The translations under genes and the position numbers were made by a program. Of a stretch of DNA of 64,000 nt, positions 43,787 to 51,189 are shown in pieces (position 1 is the stretch's first letter; each line of letters begins with the position of its first letter). Origin of the DNA: Chloroflexi bacterium HGW-Chloroflexi-10 (GTDB lineage Bacteria; Chloroflexota; Anaerolineae; Anaerolineales; Anaerolineaceae); assembly GCA_002840755.1 (NCBI GenBank), contig PHBZ01000003.1, positions 195,287 through 259,286 of the forward strand. The letters are read 5' to 3'. The notes beneath the pieces were generated by a model. The model was not told where the DNA came from, did no database searches, and saw only the letters and a list, made by a program, of their open reading frames with translations.

Positions 43787-45611
43787 TTTTCTCCAGATAT
43801 AAAGCGAGTACATAGGTATCGTTAAATGTTAATTCAGAGGTGAGTTCCACGTATTCAATTTGATCAGCCATTATTTCCAATTGGTGTCGTTGTTCTGCAT
43901 TGATCAGTAATTCCCTTGCCCCAACGCCGGCTGCATTTCCGATCTGTTGGAAACGGTCCAGTTCAACATCCGGGAACATGCCAATTTCAATCGCACTTTC
44001 CAGGTCGAGATAGGTGCCAAATGCACCGGCAATCAGGAATTGATCGATTTGCTGGGGGATAATTCCGGATTTTTGACACAATATTTCGATCCCGGTGCGG
44101 ATAGCACCTTTGGCCAGTTGTATTTCATTGATATCGGAGCGGCTAATCGTAATGGCGTGATTGTTGTTGAGTTGATCGGATTCAGCCAGGACAAAATAGC
44201 TTTGTTTGCCTTCTGTACGGGTTAAGGGGTGTTTTTTCTGAAAAACACCGCGGTGATCGATAATAGCATTTTTTCGCATTTCTGCAGCCACTGATAAGAT
44301 TCCCGATCCGCAAATTCCGACAGGTTGTTTTTGACCGATTGTAGAGAATGAAACCGTATTGTTTTGAATTGATACTTTTTCGATAGCACCTGGAGCGGCG
44401 CGCATGCCATCCCGAATGTGCGCACCTTCAAAAGCCGGGCCGGAGGCACATGAACAAGCAATGATTTTTTTATTGTGGATGAGACTGATTTCCGTATTCG
44501 TCCCGATATCGATCAGGCAAATCGTTTTACCAGTTTCGAATAACCGAACGGCTGAGAGGGCCGCAGTGTGATCTGCACCCACATATCCGGCGATGTTAGG
44601 GGGCAGGTATATTTTTGCACCAGGGGCAACAAATAAATTAAATTCGCTTGAGGGAATCGTCAATGCTTTTTTTACAACCGATACATAGGGTGCTTCTCCC
44701 ATGGAGCGTACCGGTAAACCGCAAAACAAGTGATGGATGACGGTGTTGCCCACCACGACCAGATCCACTATTTGCTCCTCGTAAATATTCAGTTCACGGC
44801 AGGTTTCCAGAATATGCTGGTTGATACTCTCAATCAGAACCTGCTGTAATTTGTTTTGTTGTTTTTTCCCTTGATTCGCAAAAGAGATGCGGTTAACCAC
44901 ATCTTCTCCATAAGAGATTTGCGGATTCATGAAACCAGCTTGTTTGATGATTGTTCCATTATTCAGGCTGACCCAGTAGGCGGCTATTTTGGTTGAGCCT
45001 ATATCCAGGGCTAGGCCAAAAAATTCTGAATCAGTAGGAAGAATGCTGACCAGCTCATTATTCTTGAGAATTAAACGAACATTCCAGTTGTTCTTACGCA
45101 AACAACCTGGGAGAGTTCTTAAGACTGATAAAGAAGCCCTGAGGGGTTCAGGGTAGTACTGCTGATAAACTTTACGGAGACGTTCAAAATCACTGTCCAG
45201 ATCAGATTGTGAGGGGGGAGAAAGCTGTACATTCAGTGGTGATATAGTGGGAGATAACGGAATCAGATTGTGGATTCCCTCGATTTGCAATTGCTGCCCG
45301 AAAGTTAAAGAACCCGGTGGTATATGTATCCGGACATCACTTAATGGTCTGGCCTGGCAGGCCAATCTTATCCCTTCAGAAATAGCTGCCTCTGAGAGTT
45401 TGCTTTTTTCTCCCACCGTAGGCGCCGTAAGCTGACCTTGGACAAGAAGGATTTTGCAGGATGCGCATATTCCAAGCCCATTACAAGAAGTGACCAATGG
45501 AATTCCGGCAAACATAGCGGCATCTGCTATAGTCTTATCCGGATTAAGTTGAATGCGTTTTCCTATAGGTTCCAGATCTATTGTGAATGTTTTTTCGCTT
45601 GGGTTGGACAT
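43761..45611 (-). CDS. Corrinoid protein reductive activator (RACo-like, 2Fe-2S plus ASKHA domain)
   Basis: A 616-aa protein that reactivates corrinoid proteins whose cobalt has been oxidised to Co(II), using ATP and an electron donor. The N-terminal ferredoxin domain has cluster ligands C43, C49, C52 and C85 (SCNGLGICASC ... LACQA). A linker and a large DUF4445 / ASKHA ATPase-like domain follow (about 190-600), with FGLALDIGSTKIAAYWV, IGTNTEISLI and AGAFGTYLDLESAI. Together with the corrinoid protein across the divergent promoter it forms a standard pair. An operator lies 15 bp before its start. First gene of the operon with DUF1638 and the homocysteine methyltransferase. Confidence 0.92.
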   Translation of the reverse strand: MSNPSEKTFTIDLEPIGKRIQLNPDKTIADAAMFAGIPLVTSCNGLGICASCKILLVQGQLTAPTVGEKSKLSEAAISEGIRLACQARPLSDVRIHIPPGSLTFGQQLQIEGIHNLIPLSPTISPLNVQLSPPSQSDLDSDFERLRKVYQQYYPEPLRASLSVLRTLPGCLRKNNWNVRLILKNNELVSILPTDSEFFGLALDIGSTKIAAYWVSLNNGTIIKQAGFMNPQISYGEDVVNRISFANQGKKQQNKLQQVLIESINQHILETCRELNIYEEQIVDLVVVGNTVIHHLFCGLPVRSMGEAPYVSVVKKALTIPSSEFNLFVAPGAKIYLPPNIAGYVGADHTAALSAVRLFETGKTICLIDIGTNTEISLIHNKKIIACSCASGPAFEGAHIRDGMRAAPGAIEKVSIQNNTVSFSTIGQKQPVGICGSGILSVAAEMRKNAIIDHRGVFQKKHPLTRTEGKQSYFVLAESDQLNNNHAITISRSDINEIQLAKGAIRTGIEILCQKSGIIPQQIDQFLIAGAFGTYLDLESAIEIGMFPDVELDRFQQIGNAAGVGARELLINAEQRHQLEIMADQIEYVELTSELTFNDTYVLALYLEKNDSLFTKI

Positions 45612-45734
45612 TTGTAGCCTTTTTAGACAACGTTGTCATAATTTTACACTATTTTCATTTTTTTGCATTATAATGCTTTTAAGTGATTTCAAAAATATGG
45701 GTTTGCTTTCATTAAAATAAACAGGAGGTCTTTT
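45612..45734. promoter_or_regulatory. Divergent promoter region with LacI-type operator (copy 2)
   Basis: The 12 bp palindrome GACAACGTTGTC at 45626-45637 lies between the RACo-like gene (minus) and the corrinoid protein gene (plus). For the minus gene it sits just downstream of a TAAAAT -10-like box, near the start point. For the plus gene, a TATAAT at 45669-45674 is a likely -10. The core is perfect; the outer bases of the longer 14 bp form are not conserved. Confidence 0.7.
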
Positions 45735-46376
45735 GTGAGCACAGAACTAGAAAAAATTTATGAAGGTATTTTGGATGGAAATACAAAACAGGTTTTGGAA
45801 TATGTGGAAGCTGCTTTAACGGCGAAAGTATCTCCGGCTGAAATATTAAATAAAGGTATGATTGCAGCGATGGGTGAAGTTGGCCGCTTATTCGAAGAAG
45901 GCGAATACTTTGTTCCAGAGATGTTAATTGCAGCTCGTGCTATGCAAAAAGGCCTGGAAATCTTAAAACCATATTTAAGTGATGAGGATGTACAGTCCCC
46001 TGGTAAAGTTGTGATCGGAACTGTAAAAGGTGATTTGCACGATATCGGTAAAAACCTGGTTGCCATGATGCTGGAAGGTTCTGGTGGTTTTGAAGTGGTT
46101 GACCTGGGAACAGATGTTAGCCCGGAGAAATTTGTCACTGCAGTAAAAGAGAGCGGCGCCAAAGTATTAGCCCTTTCTTCTTTATTAACTACAACTATGC
46201 CAAATATGAAAACAACGATTGATGCGCTGGTTGCTGCGGGTGTGCGCGATCAGGTAAAGATCATGGTGGGTGGCGCCCCTATTACCCAGGCGTATGCGGA
46301 TCAGATTGGCGCTGATGGATTTGCGGAAGATGCCAATCGGGCTGTTGCCAAAGCAAAAGAATTAATGCTGGCGTGA
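45735..46376 (+). CDS. Methyltransferase-associated corrinoid protein
   Basis: A 213-aa B12-carrying methyl shuttle of the MtaC/MtbC/MttC type. It has an N-terminal helical cap (about 1-85, GMIAAMGEVGRLFEEGEYFVPEML) and a Rossmann-like cobalamin domain with the base-off motif D100-L-H102-D-I-G105 (GTVKGDLHDIGKN) plus the SALLT- and GG-type segments LALSSLLTTTMP and MVGGAPI. H102 is the lower cobalt ligand. The start is a GTG at 45735 with a perfect GGAGGT. It carries methyl groups between the substrate enzyme and an acceptor. No MttB-type gene is adjacent. Confidence 0.94.
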   Translation: MSTELEKIYEGILDGNTKQVLEYVEAALTAKVSPAEILNKGMIAAMGEVGRLFEEGEYFVPEMLIAARAMQKGLEILKPYLSDEDVQSPGKVVIGTVKGDLHDIGKNLVAMMLEGSGGFEVVDLGTDVSPEKFVTAVKESGAKVLALSSLLTTTMPNMKTTIDALVAAGVRDQVKIMVGGAPITQAYADQIGADGFAEDANRAVAKAKELMLA

Positions 46377-46558
46377 CTTGTTCATTCTGAAGACTATTCT
46401 AAAAATTTATTTTTCAAATGTTATGATACATGGATGGGCAGTTTGGAAACTCGAATACTGCGCATGAAATGCCTTTTCGTTGCGATTCCTTGCAAAACAA
46501 AATGGAAAGAATTTTTTTGTTATAATCCATTAATATTGTGATTTTTAAGCGAGGATAG

Positions 46559-47566
46559 TTGACAGTTACAATTCGGGATGTAGCAAAAAAAGCAGGTTGT
46601 TCCATAAAAACCGTGTCCAGGGTTGTTAATCAGGAATTGCATGTAAAACCTGAACTGCGTAAACTGGTGCTTTCTGTGATTGATGAATTGGGTTATGTAC
46701 CCAATATTTCTGCGCGACGGTTAGTACAAAAGCGCTCCTATACAATCTGTATTATGCTGCATGCCTCCGGTACGTTTCAGTCTTCATTAATTTCCAAAGT
46801 GCTAGATCTTGGTTATGAAGGCAACTATGATATTCTGATTCAAACTTATTACCCATCCTTTTCAACTTCACGGAACAAAATAGCCGCTTTGATTAATGAG
46901 CGTCGAATTGATGGATTGGTAACGACGCAACCTTGTGATAGTGATCCTTTCTTAAATGAATTGATTAAAAACAGCAAACTTCCCCATGTCCATATTGCAC
47001 CCTTGAATCCAACGGGAGGGACTCCCTATGTCTCTGCTGAAGATTATACGGGTGCGTATCAGATGACAGAACGATTGATTGAGCTTGGACATTATCGGAT
47101 TGGATTATTGATGGGTTTGCGAAACCATCGAACCAGTCTGGACCGCTTATATGGATTTCGGGCCGCAATGGAACACCATAACCTTCCATTTAATGAACAG
47201 TTAGCTGTAGATTCGGAAGACAATTTTCCAGGCGGATATACAGCTGCCCGAATCCTTATGGGGCTTAGCCATGCACCCAGTGCGATTTTTGCTTTAAGCG
47301 ATGAAGCAGCGGCGGGAGCTTTGTATGCATTAAATGAATTGGGAATTGGAGTGCCTGCCCAGGTTTCTTTGGTTTCCTTTGGAGATATGGGATTCAGTCA
47401 CCAGATCTGGCCAGGGATAACCACTGTGAAATACCCTATTGAAAAAATTGTTGAGCAATCCGTAAATATGTTGATTGATTTGGTGGAAGGACGCCAAGCA
47501 AGTGCAAAACAAGTGATTTTCCCAATGACCATTGTAGAACGGGGATCAACTGCACCGAAAAACTGA
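46559..47566 (+). CDS. LacI family transcriptional regulator
   Basis: A 335-aa regulator. The N-terminal helix-turn-helix and hinge (about 1-58, TIRDVAKKAGCSIKTVSRVV) are followed by a periplasmic-binding-protein-like effector domain (about 60-330, with ALSDEAAAGALYALNELG). The start is a TTG at 46559 with GCGAGGA upstream; no ATG fits the conserved beginning. It lies between the corrinoid gene and the CobW gene. LacI proteins bind palindromes with a central CG, and three TGACAACGTTGTCA-type sites lie in this cluster, so it is the natural repressor. The effector is unknown. No copy of the site precedes its own gene. Confidence 0.92.
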   Translation: MTVTIRDVAKKAGCSIKTVSRVVNQELHVKPELRKLVLSVIDELGYVPNISARRLVQKRSYTICIMLHASGTFQSSLISKVLDLGYEGNYDILIQTYYPSFSTSRNKIAALINERRIDGLVTTQPCDSDPFLNELIKNSKLPHVHIAPLNPTGGTPYVSAEDYTGAYQMTERLIELGHYRIGLLMGLRNHRTSLDRLYGFRAAMEHHNLPFNEQLAVDSEDNFPGGYTAARILMGLSHAPSAIFALSDEAAAGALYALNELGIGVPAQVSLVSFGDMGFSHQIWPGITTVKYPIEKIVEQSVNMLIDLVEGRQASAKQVIFPMTIVERGSTAPKN

Positions 47567-47648
47567 AAACGGGGAACAGCATGGCTCCTTTGCTTTCGGA
47601 ATACGGTTTTTGCGGAAACTCAGATGACTGGACAAAAAAAGAAAAAAG

Positions 47649-47671
47649 TGGTCCTGAACAAGGATCATTTT
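47649..47671 (+). terminator. Probable terminator of the LacI-family gene
   Basis: Stem TGGTCCT / AGGATCA (one G-T pair) with a 5 nt loop, followed by TTTTT. Confidence 0.6.
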
Positions 47672-47686
47672 TATATTAACAGTCTG

Positions 47687-47715
47687 TTGACAACGTTGTC
47701 ATTTACGTATATAAC
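47687..47715 (+). promoter_or_regulatory. Promoter with LacI-type operator (copy 3)
   Basis: TTGACA (47687-47692), 17 nt, TATAAC (47710-47715). The perfect palindrome TGACAACGTTGTCA at 47688-47701 covers the -35 box exactly as in copy 1. Confidence 0.8.
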
Positions 47716-47751
47716 TATTAGATCAACAAATAGTGTTTATGGAAAAGGTGT

Positions 47752-48840
47752 ATGATGAAAATTCATTTGGTTGGCGGCTTTTTGGGCAGTGGTAAAACAA
47801 CAGCGATTATTTCGGCTTCCAAATCATTAATGGCAAAAGGATTAAAAATCGGGGTAATCACCAATGACCAAGGAAAATATCTGGTGGATACCCATTTCTT
47901 ACGTCTGGAAGATATCCCAACAGTAGAAGTGAATGGCGGCTGCTTTTGTTGTAATTACACCAATTTTGATGAATCGCTGGATTTACTTACGGCGCGTTTC
48001 CGACCGGATATTATTTTTGCTGAATCGGTCGGCTCCTGTGCCGATATTGTGGCGACAGTTTTGCAACCGTTATTAAAGTATAAAGGAAATTCACCTGAAG
48101 AAACCAGTTTATCTGTTTTCACCGATGCCCGTTTGTTGAAGGCTTTTCTGAATGGCAGAGATCTTCCCTTTCAAGAAGGGGTAATCTATATTTTTGAAAA
48201 GCAGATTGAAGAAGCCAACATTCTGGTGATTAATAAAATTGACCTGTTGGATCAAAAAGACGCAAATGAATTAGTCCGGGTCACACAACTCAAATATCCT
48301 GAGAAAGTTATTATTGCGCAATCATCTTTATCCCCGGACACGGTTCACCCATGGTTAGAGAGATTAAACAGTAATCCTACATATGCTCTGGATACTCCCT
48401 TAAGCATCGATTATCGAATCTACGGATCGGGGGAACAGATATTGGCCTGGTATGATAGTGTTTATCAATTGTCAGGAGAGGCTGATCAAATACTATCCTG
48501 GATAAATCAATTTATCACCACTATCAGAGATAGGATTATGCAAGAGGAAATTTCGGTTGGGCACTTAAAGTTTTTGGTGAGTGATGGTATACATCATCAA
48601 AAATTCAGTATTACCAGCGGAGACTATGCCGAAAACACAGTAGACATGCTCAACAAACTATACCGATCTCCAATACAGCTGATTACAAATGCCCGCCTGG
48701 AATGCCCGCAACACCAAATACAGCAAATATTTCATGGGGTAATTGATCAAATGAAATCCTGGCAGGCGATTGATTGTTTTATTCAAGAAGAGCAATCTTT
48801 TCACCCTGGATTCCCTGAACCTACCCACAGGTTAATTTAA
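47752..48840 (+). CDS. CobW/P47K-type G3E GTPase
   Basis: A 362-aa metal-chaperone-type GTPase. It has P-loop GGFLGSGKT (about 8-16), the metal-binding CxCC motif in GGCFCCNY, the switch region AESVGSCAD, and guanine motif NKID. The C-terminal half (about 220-362) is less conserved. G3E proteins insert or deliver metals (Zn, Ni, Co) or guard B12 enzymes (MeaB). Under a LacI-type operator shared with the corrinoid genes, a role in cobalt/zinc supply or cofactor handling for this methyl-transfer system is likely but unproven. Two adjacent ATG codons (47752, 47755) are possible starts; AAAAGGTG is the ribosome site. Confidence 0.85.
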   Translation: MMKIHLVGGFLGSGKTTAIISASKSLMAKGLKIGVITNDQGKYLVDTHFLRLEDIPTVEVNGGCFCCNYTNFDESLDLLTARFRPDIIFAESVGSCADIVATVLQPLLKYKGNSPEETSLSVFTDARLLKAFLNGRDLPFQEGVIYIFEKQIEEANILVINKIDLLDQKDANELVRVTQLKYPEKVIIAQSSLSPDTVHPWLERLNSNPTYALDTPLSIDYRIYGSGEQILAWYDSVYQLSGEADQILSWINQFITTIRDRIMQEEISVGHLKFLVSDGIHHQKFSITSGDYAENTVDMLNKLYRSPIQLITNARLECPQHQIQQIFHGVIDQMKSWQAIDCFIQEEQSFHPGFPEPTHRLI

Positions 48841-48950
48841 TACGATAACCTGAATAGTTGGACCGATTAGTTCACAAAGTTCCGGTATCGTTTTTAATAT
48901 TTTTTATGCCCTTACTGAAGCGGACTTTCACGGCCTGCATTTTTTTGGAT

Positions 48951-48956
48951 TATAAT
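48951..48956 (+). promoter_or_regulatory. -10 box implying a leaderless mRNA
   Basis: A perfect TATAAT ends 8 bases before the ATG at 48964. The expected start point coincides with the start codon and there is no ribosome site. The -35 region is weak. Confidence 0.5.
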
Positions 48957-48963
48957 CAGCAAA

Positions 48964-49890
48964 ATGAAAAATCTTCGCGGAATACTCATCGTAATAATTA
49001 TTATGCTTTGGGTAACCAGTTGTAGTAATACACTAACCCAAACACCGTTACCTGGATCTACATTACAACCAGGCAATACCGAGCCGGAGAATTTACCTAC
49101 CGAAATTGTGCCTATTCCAACAATCACACCTACTTTAGTGCCGGCGGCGGCCTGGGTGAATGGTGAGCCGATTTACCTCAGTGATTTCGAGGAAGACTTC
49201 CAACGCTATCTGGCCTCACAACCAACTTCCGAAGAAGAGACGGATGGAGAAATTGGCCGTGCTGTTGTGCTGGAAAATATGATTGATATTTTGTTGTTAG
49301 CCCAGGCTGCACGTGAAGCTGGCTTTGTTTTGGATGAGGTTCTTTACGAGCAACGCTTTTCTGCTCTGGTAGAAAAAACAGGCGGGCAAGAAATATTTAA
49401 TACCTGGCTGAAAGAAAACCAATATTCTGCTGAAAGTTTTGCGCGTGTCTACCGTCTGGATATTGAATCATCCTGGATGCGCGATAGAATCCTGGCTGAA
49501 GTGCCCACAAGTATGGAGCAGATTCGTGCCAGACAGATTATGGTACAAGGAAAAACTTTGGCTGAAGAAATCCATTCACGGCTTGTAAATGGCGCGGACT
49601 TTGCAACCTTAGCCTGGGGATATGATCCACTTACTGGTGGAGAATTGGGTTGGTTCCCCCGCAATTATCTGGTATTGGTGGAGGTAGAAAACGCGGTATT
49701 TGAATTACAGCCGGGTGAATTTACGGAAATTCTGGAGACCGATTACGGTTACCAGATCGTTCAGGTGATGGAACGCGAGCCGAACCGCCCTTTAACTCAG
49801 GATGCCCTGTTTGCCCAACAACGACTGGCTCTCGCACAATGGATGGAAAGTCGCAAAACTCAAAGTGAAATTCGTCTGGAACTGAATTAG
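48964..49890 (+). CDS. Peptidyl-prolyl isomerase-like foldase lipoprotein (SurA/PrsA type)
   Basis: A 308-aa exported lipoprotein with signal peptide and lipobox VTSC (cysteine about 20), a Pro/Thr linker (about 25-58), a SurA_N-type chaperone region (about 60-185, starting AAWVNGEPIYLSDFEEDFQR) and a PpiC-type parvulin domain (about 185-280, with RARQIMV, GADFATLAWGYD, GGELGWFPRNYLV and TDYGYQIVQV). It probably helps fold secreted proteins outside the membrane. The next gene follows by 23 bp in the same transcript. Confidence 0.85.
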   Translation: MKNLRGILIVIIIMLWVTSCSNTLTQTPLPGSTLQPGNTEPENLPTEIVPIPTITPTLVPAAAWVNGEPIYLSDFEEDFQRYLASQPTSEEETDGEIGRAVVLENMIDILLLAQAAREAGFVLDEVLYEQRFSALVEKTGGQEIFNTWLKENQYSAESFARVYRLDIESSWMRDRILAEVPTSMEQIRARQIMVQGKTLAEEIHSRLVNGADFATLAWGYDPLTGGELGWFPRNYLVLVEVENAVFELQPGEFTEILETDYGYQIVQVMEREPNRPLTQDALFAQQRLALAQWMESRKTQSEIRLELN

Positions 49891-49913
49891 CGTCTGGTGG
49901 ACTGGAGGAAAAT

Positions 49914-50645
49914 TTGAGCGAAAAACACCGCAGAAAAAAATCCGGTGACGGATTTTGGAACATCATGACAATGCTCGTGTTGTTAGTTACGCTGGGTGTA
50001 CTTACACTTCAGGGAACCATATTTTTGAACCCATATGCGGCGTTTAATCCTTTTCCACCGTTTGAAATGCCTGAAAATATTGTTTTACCTACCGCAACAG
50101 AAACATCTGCTTTGCTTCCGGATATCTGGACCGAAACACCCACTGAAACACTATTACCCAGCGCTACGATTGAGGTGACACCTACAACCGAATTGGTGCT
50201 TCAGGAGGGGACTCCAGTAGTGGAAGAAACACCTCTGTTACCTACCGAAACACCGTTTGCCGGGTATTATTCTTTCGCAGCCCAAGTTCCCCCCAATTTA
50301 ATAAACAGTACCATTTTTAAACCTGATCAGGGCTGCAACTGGTTAGGCGTGGCCGGACAGGTGTTTGATTTGCAAGGACGTCCAGTGAAAGGAATTCGGG
50401 TCTGGCTGCGTGGTTCTATAGACAATAAACGGGTAGATTTTTTGGGATTGACGCTTGATTCTTCTCCGTATGGTCCTTCAGGATTTGAATTTACATTGGC
50501 AGATAAACCTTTTAACAGCACTGGAAAGCTCTCTATTCAATTGTTGGATCAGGCTGGTATTCCAATTTCGAACCAGATTTTTTTTGACACATTTGATGAT
50601 TGTGAGCGTAACCTGATATTAATCAATTTCAAACAGGTGCGTTAA
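49914..50645 (+). CDS. Membrane-anchored protein with Pro/Thr linker and beta domain
   Basis: A 243-aa protein: basic N-terminus (KHRRKKS), transmembrane helix (about 16-36), long acidic Thr/Pro-rich linker (about 50-112, many TPTE units), and a C-terminal domain (about 125-243) with GVAGQVFDLQGRPVKGIRVWL. That stretch has the look of a carboxypeptidase-regulatory-like or similar beta sandwich. Two cysteines, in QGCNW and DDCERN, may form a disulfide. The start is a TTG at 49914 with GGAGG about 8 nt upstream. Probably an extracellular binding or structural protein. The 3' end overlaps the converging gene by 17 bp. Confidence 0.65.
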   Translation: MSEKHRRKKSGDGFWNIMTMLVLLVTLGVLTLQGTIFLNPYAAFNPFPPFEMPENIVLPTATETSALLPDIWTETPTETLLPSATIEVTPTTELVLQEGTPVVEETPLLPTETPFAGYYSFAAQVPPNLINSTIFKPDQGCNWLGVAGQVFDLQGRPVKGIRVWLRGSIDNKRVDFLGLTLDSSPYGPSGFEFTLADKPFNSTGKLSIQLLDQAGIPISNQIFFDTFDDCERNLILINFKQVR

Positions 50646-51174
50646 TCAATTCTGCCAAATCTACCCATACCTGAGCTTCAATATACCTTTCGGGACCTAA
50701 CTTGCCTTGCGGGTTCCAATTTTGGGGTAAGCCAAATTCGGAAATGATTTCTGCTATTTCTGGCAAAGTATACACCTGGCCGCGATATGGTTTACCATCC
50801 TGGTAACGCATGGCAGGGAAAGAATCGCCATAGGTAAAGCTGATAGCTTCTGTAGGGATGGTGGAGAGGGGGTATTGAATTTCGGATCCCTGGTGATACC
50901 ATTGTTTTACCCATTCGCAAGCGCCTAAAATGAAATAATATGGGTGCAATAAGCGTGGTTTACCACCTTTTTGTATGAATTTCGTTCGGATGATTTCTTC
51001 CAGTTCGAGACGAATTTTCAGGTAATCAAGTGGCCGCTGTGCAGCAAAACCCACGCCAGAAAGGCGAATTTTTTCGAGCAGACCCTCGGCTTCAGCCAAT
51101 GGGAGGTGTGTCAGGCTGCGGTTTGGACCTTGTGCTGCATCATAATAATGGAATATTGCAGACGGTATGGCCAT
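50629..51174 (-). CDS. Conserved hypothetical protein
   Basis: A 181-aa soluble protein that I do not recognise. It contains PRLLHPYYFILGACEWVKQWYH and an aromatic-rich segment IPTEAISFTYGDSFPAMRY, with no signal peptide or membrane helix. It is the last gene of a minus-strand operon with TrmH-type methyltransferase and DUF711 genes (15 bp after the latter). Coding is supported by operon spacing and natural composition. Convergent overlap of 17 bp with the gene at 49914. Confidence 0.6.
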   Translation of the reverse strand: MAIPSAIFHYYDAAQGPNRSLTHLPLAEAEGLLEKIRLSGVGFAAQRPLDYLKIRLELEEIIRTKFIQKGGKPRLLHPYYFILGACEWVKQWYHQGSEIQYPLSTIPTEAISFTYGDSFPAMRYQDGKPYRGQVYTLPEIAEIISEFGLPQNWNPQGKLGPERYIEAQVWVDLAELINAPV

Positions 51175-51189
51175 ATTAATTTTTTAAAT

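Noticed and set aside
46414..46605. A 63-codon minus-strand frame overlapping the LacI gene start
   Set aside because: It covers the regulator's upstream region and start codon and shows no protein character.
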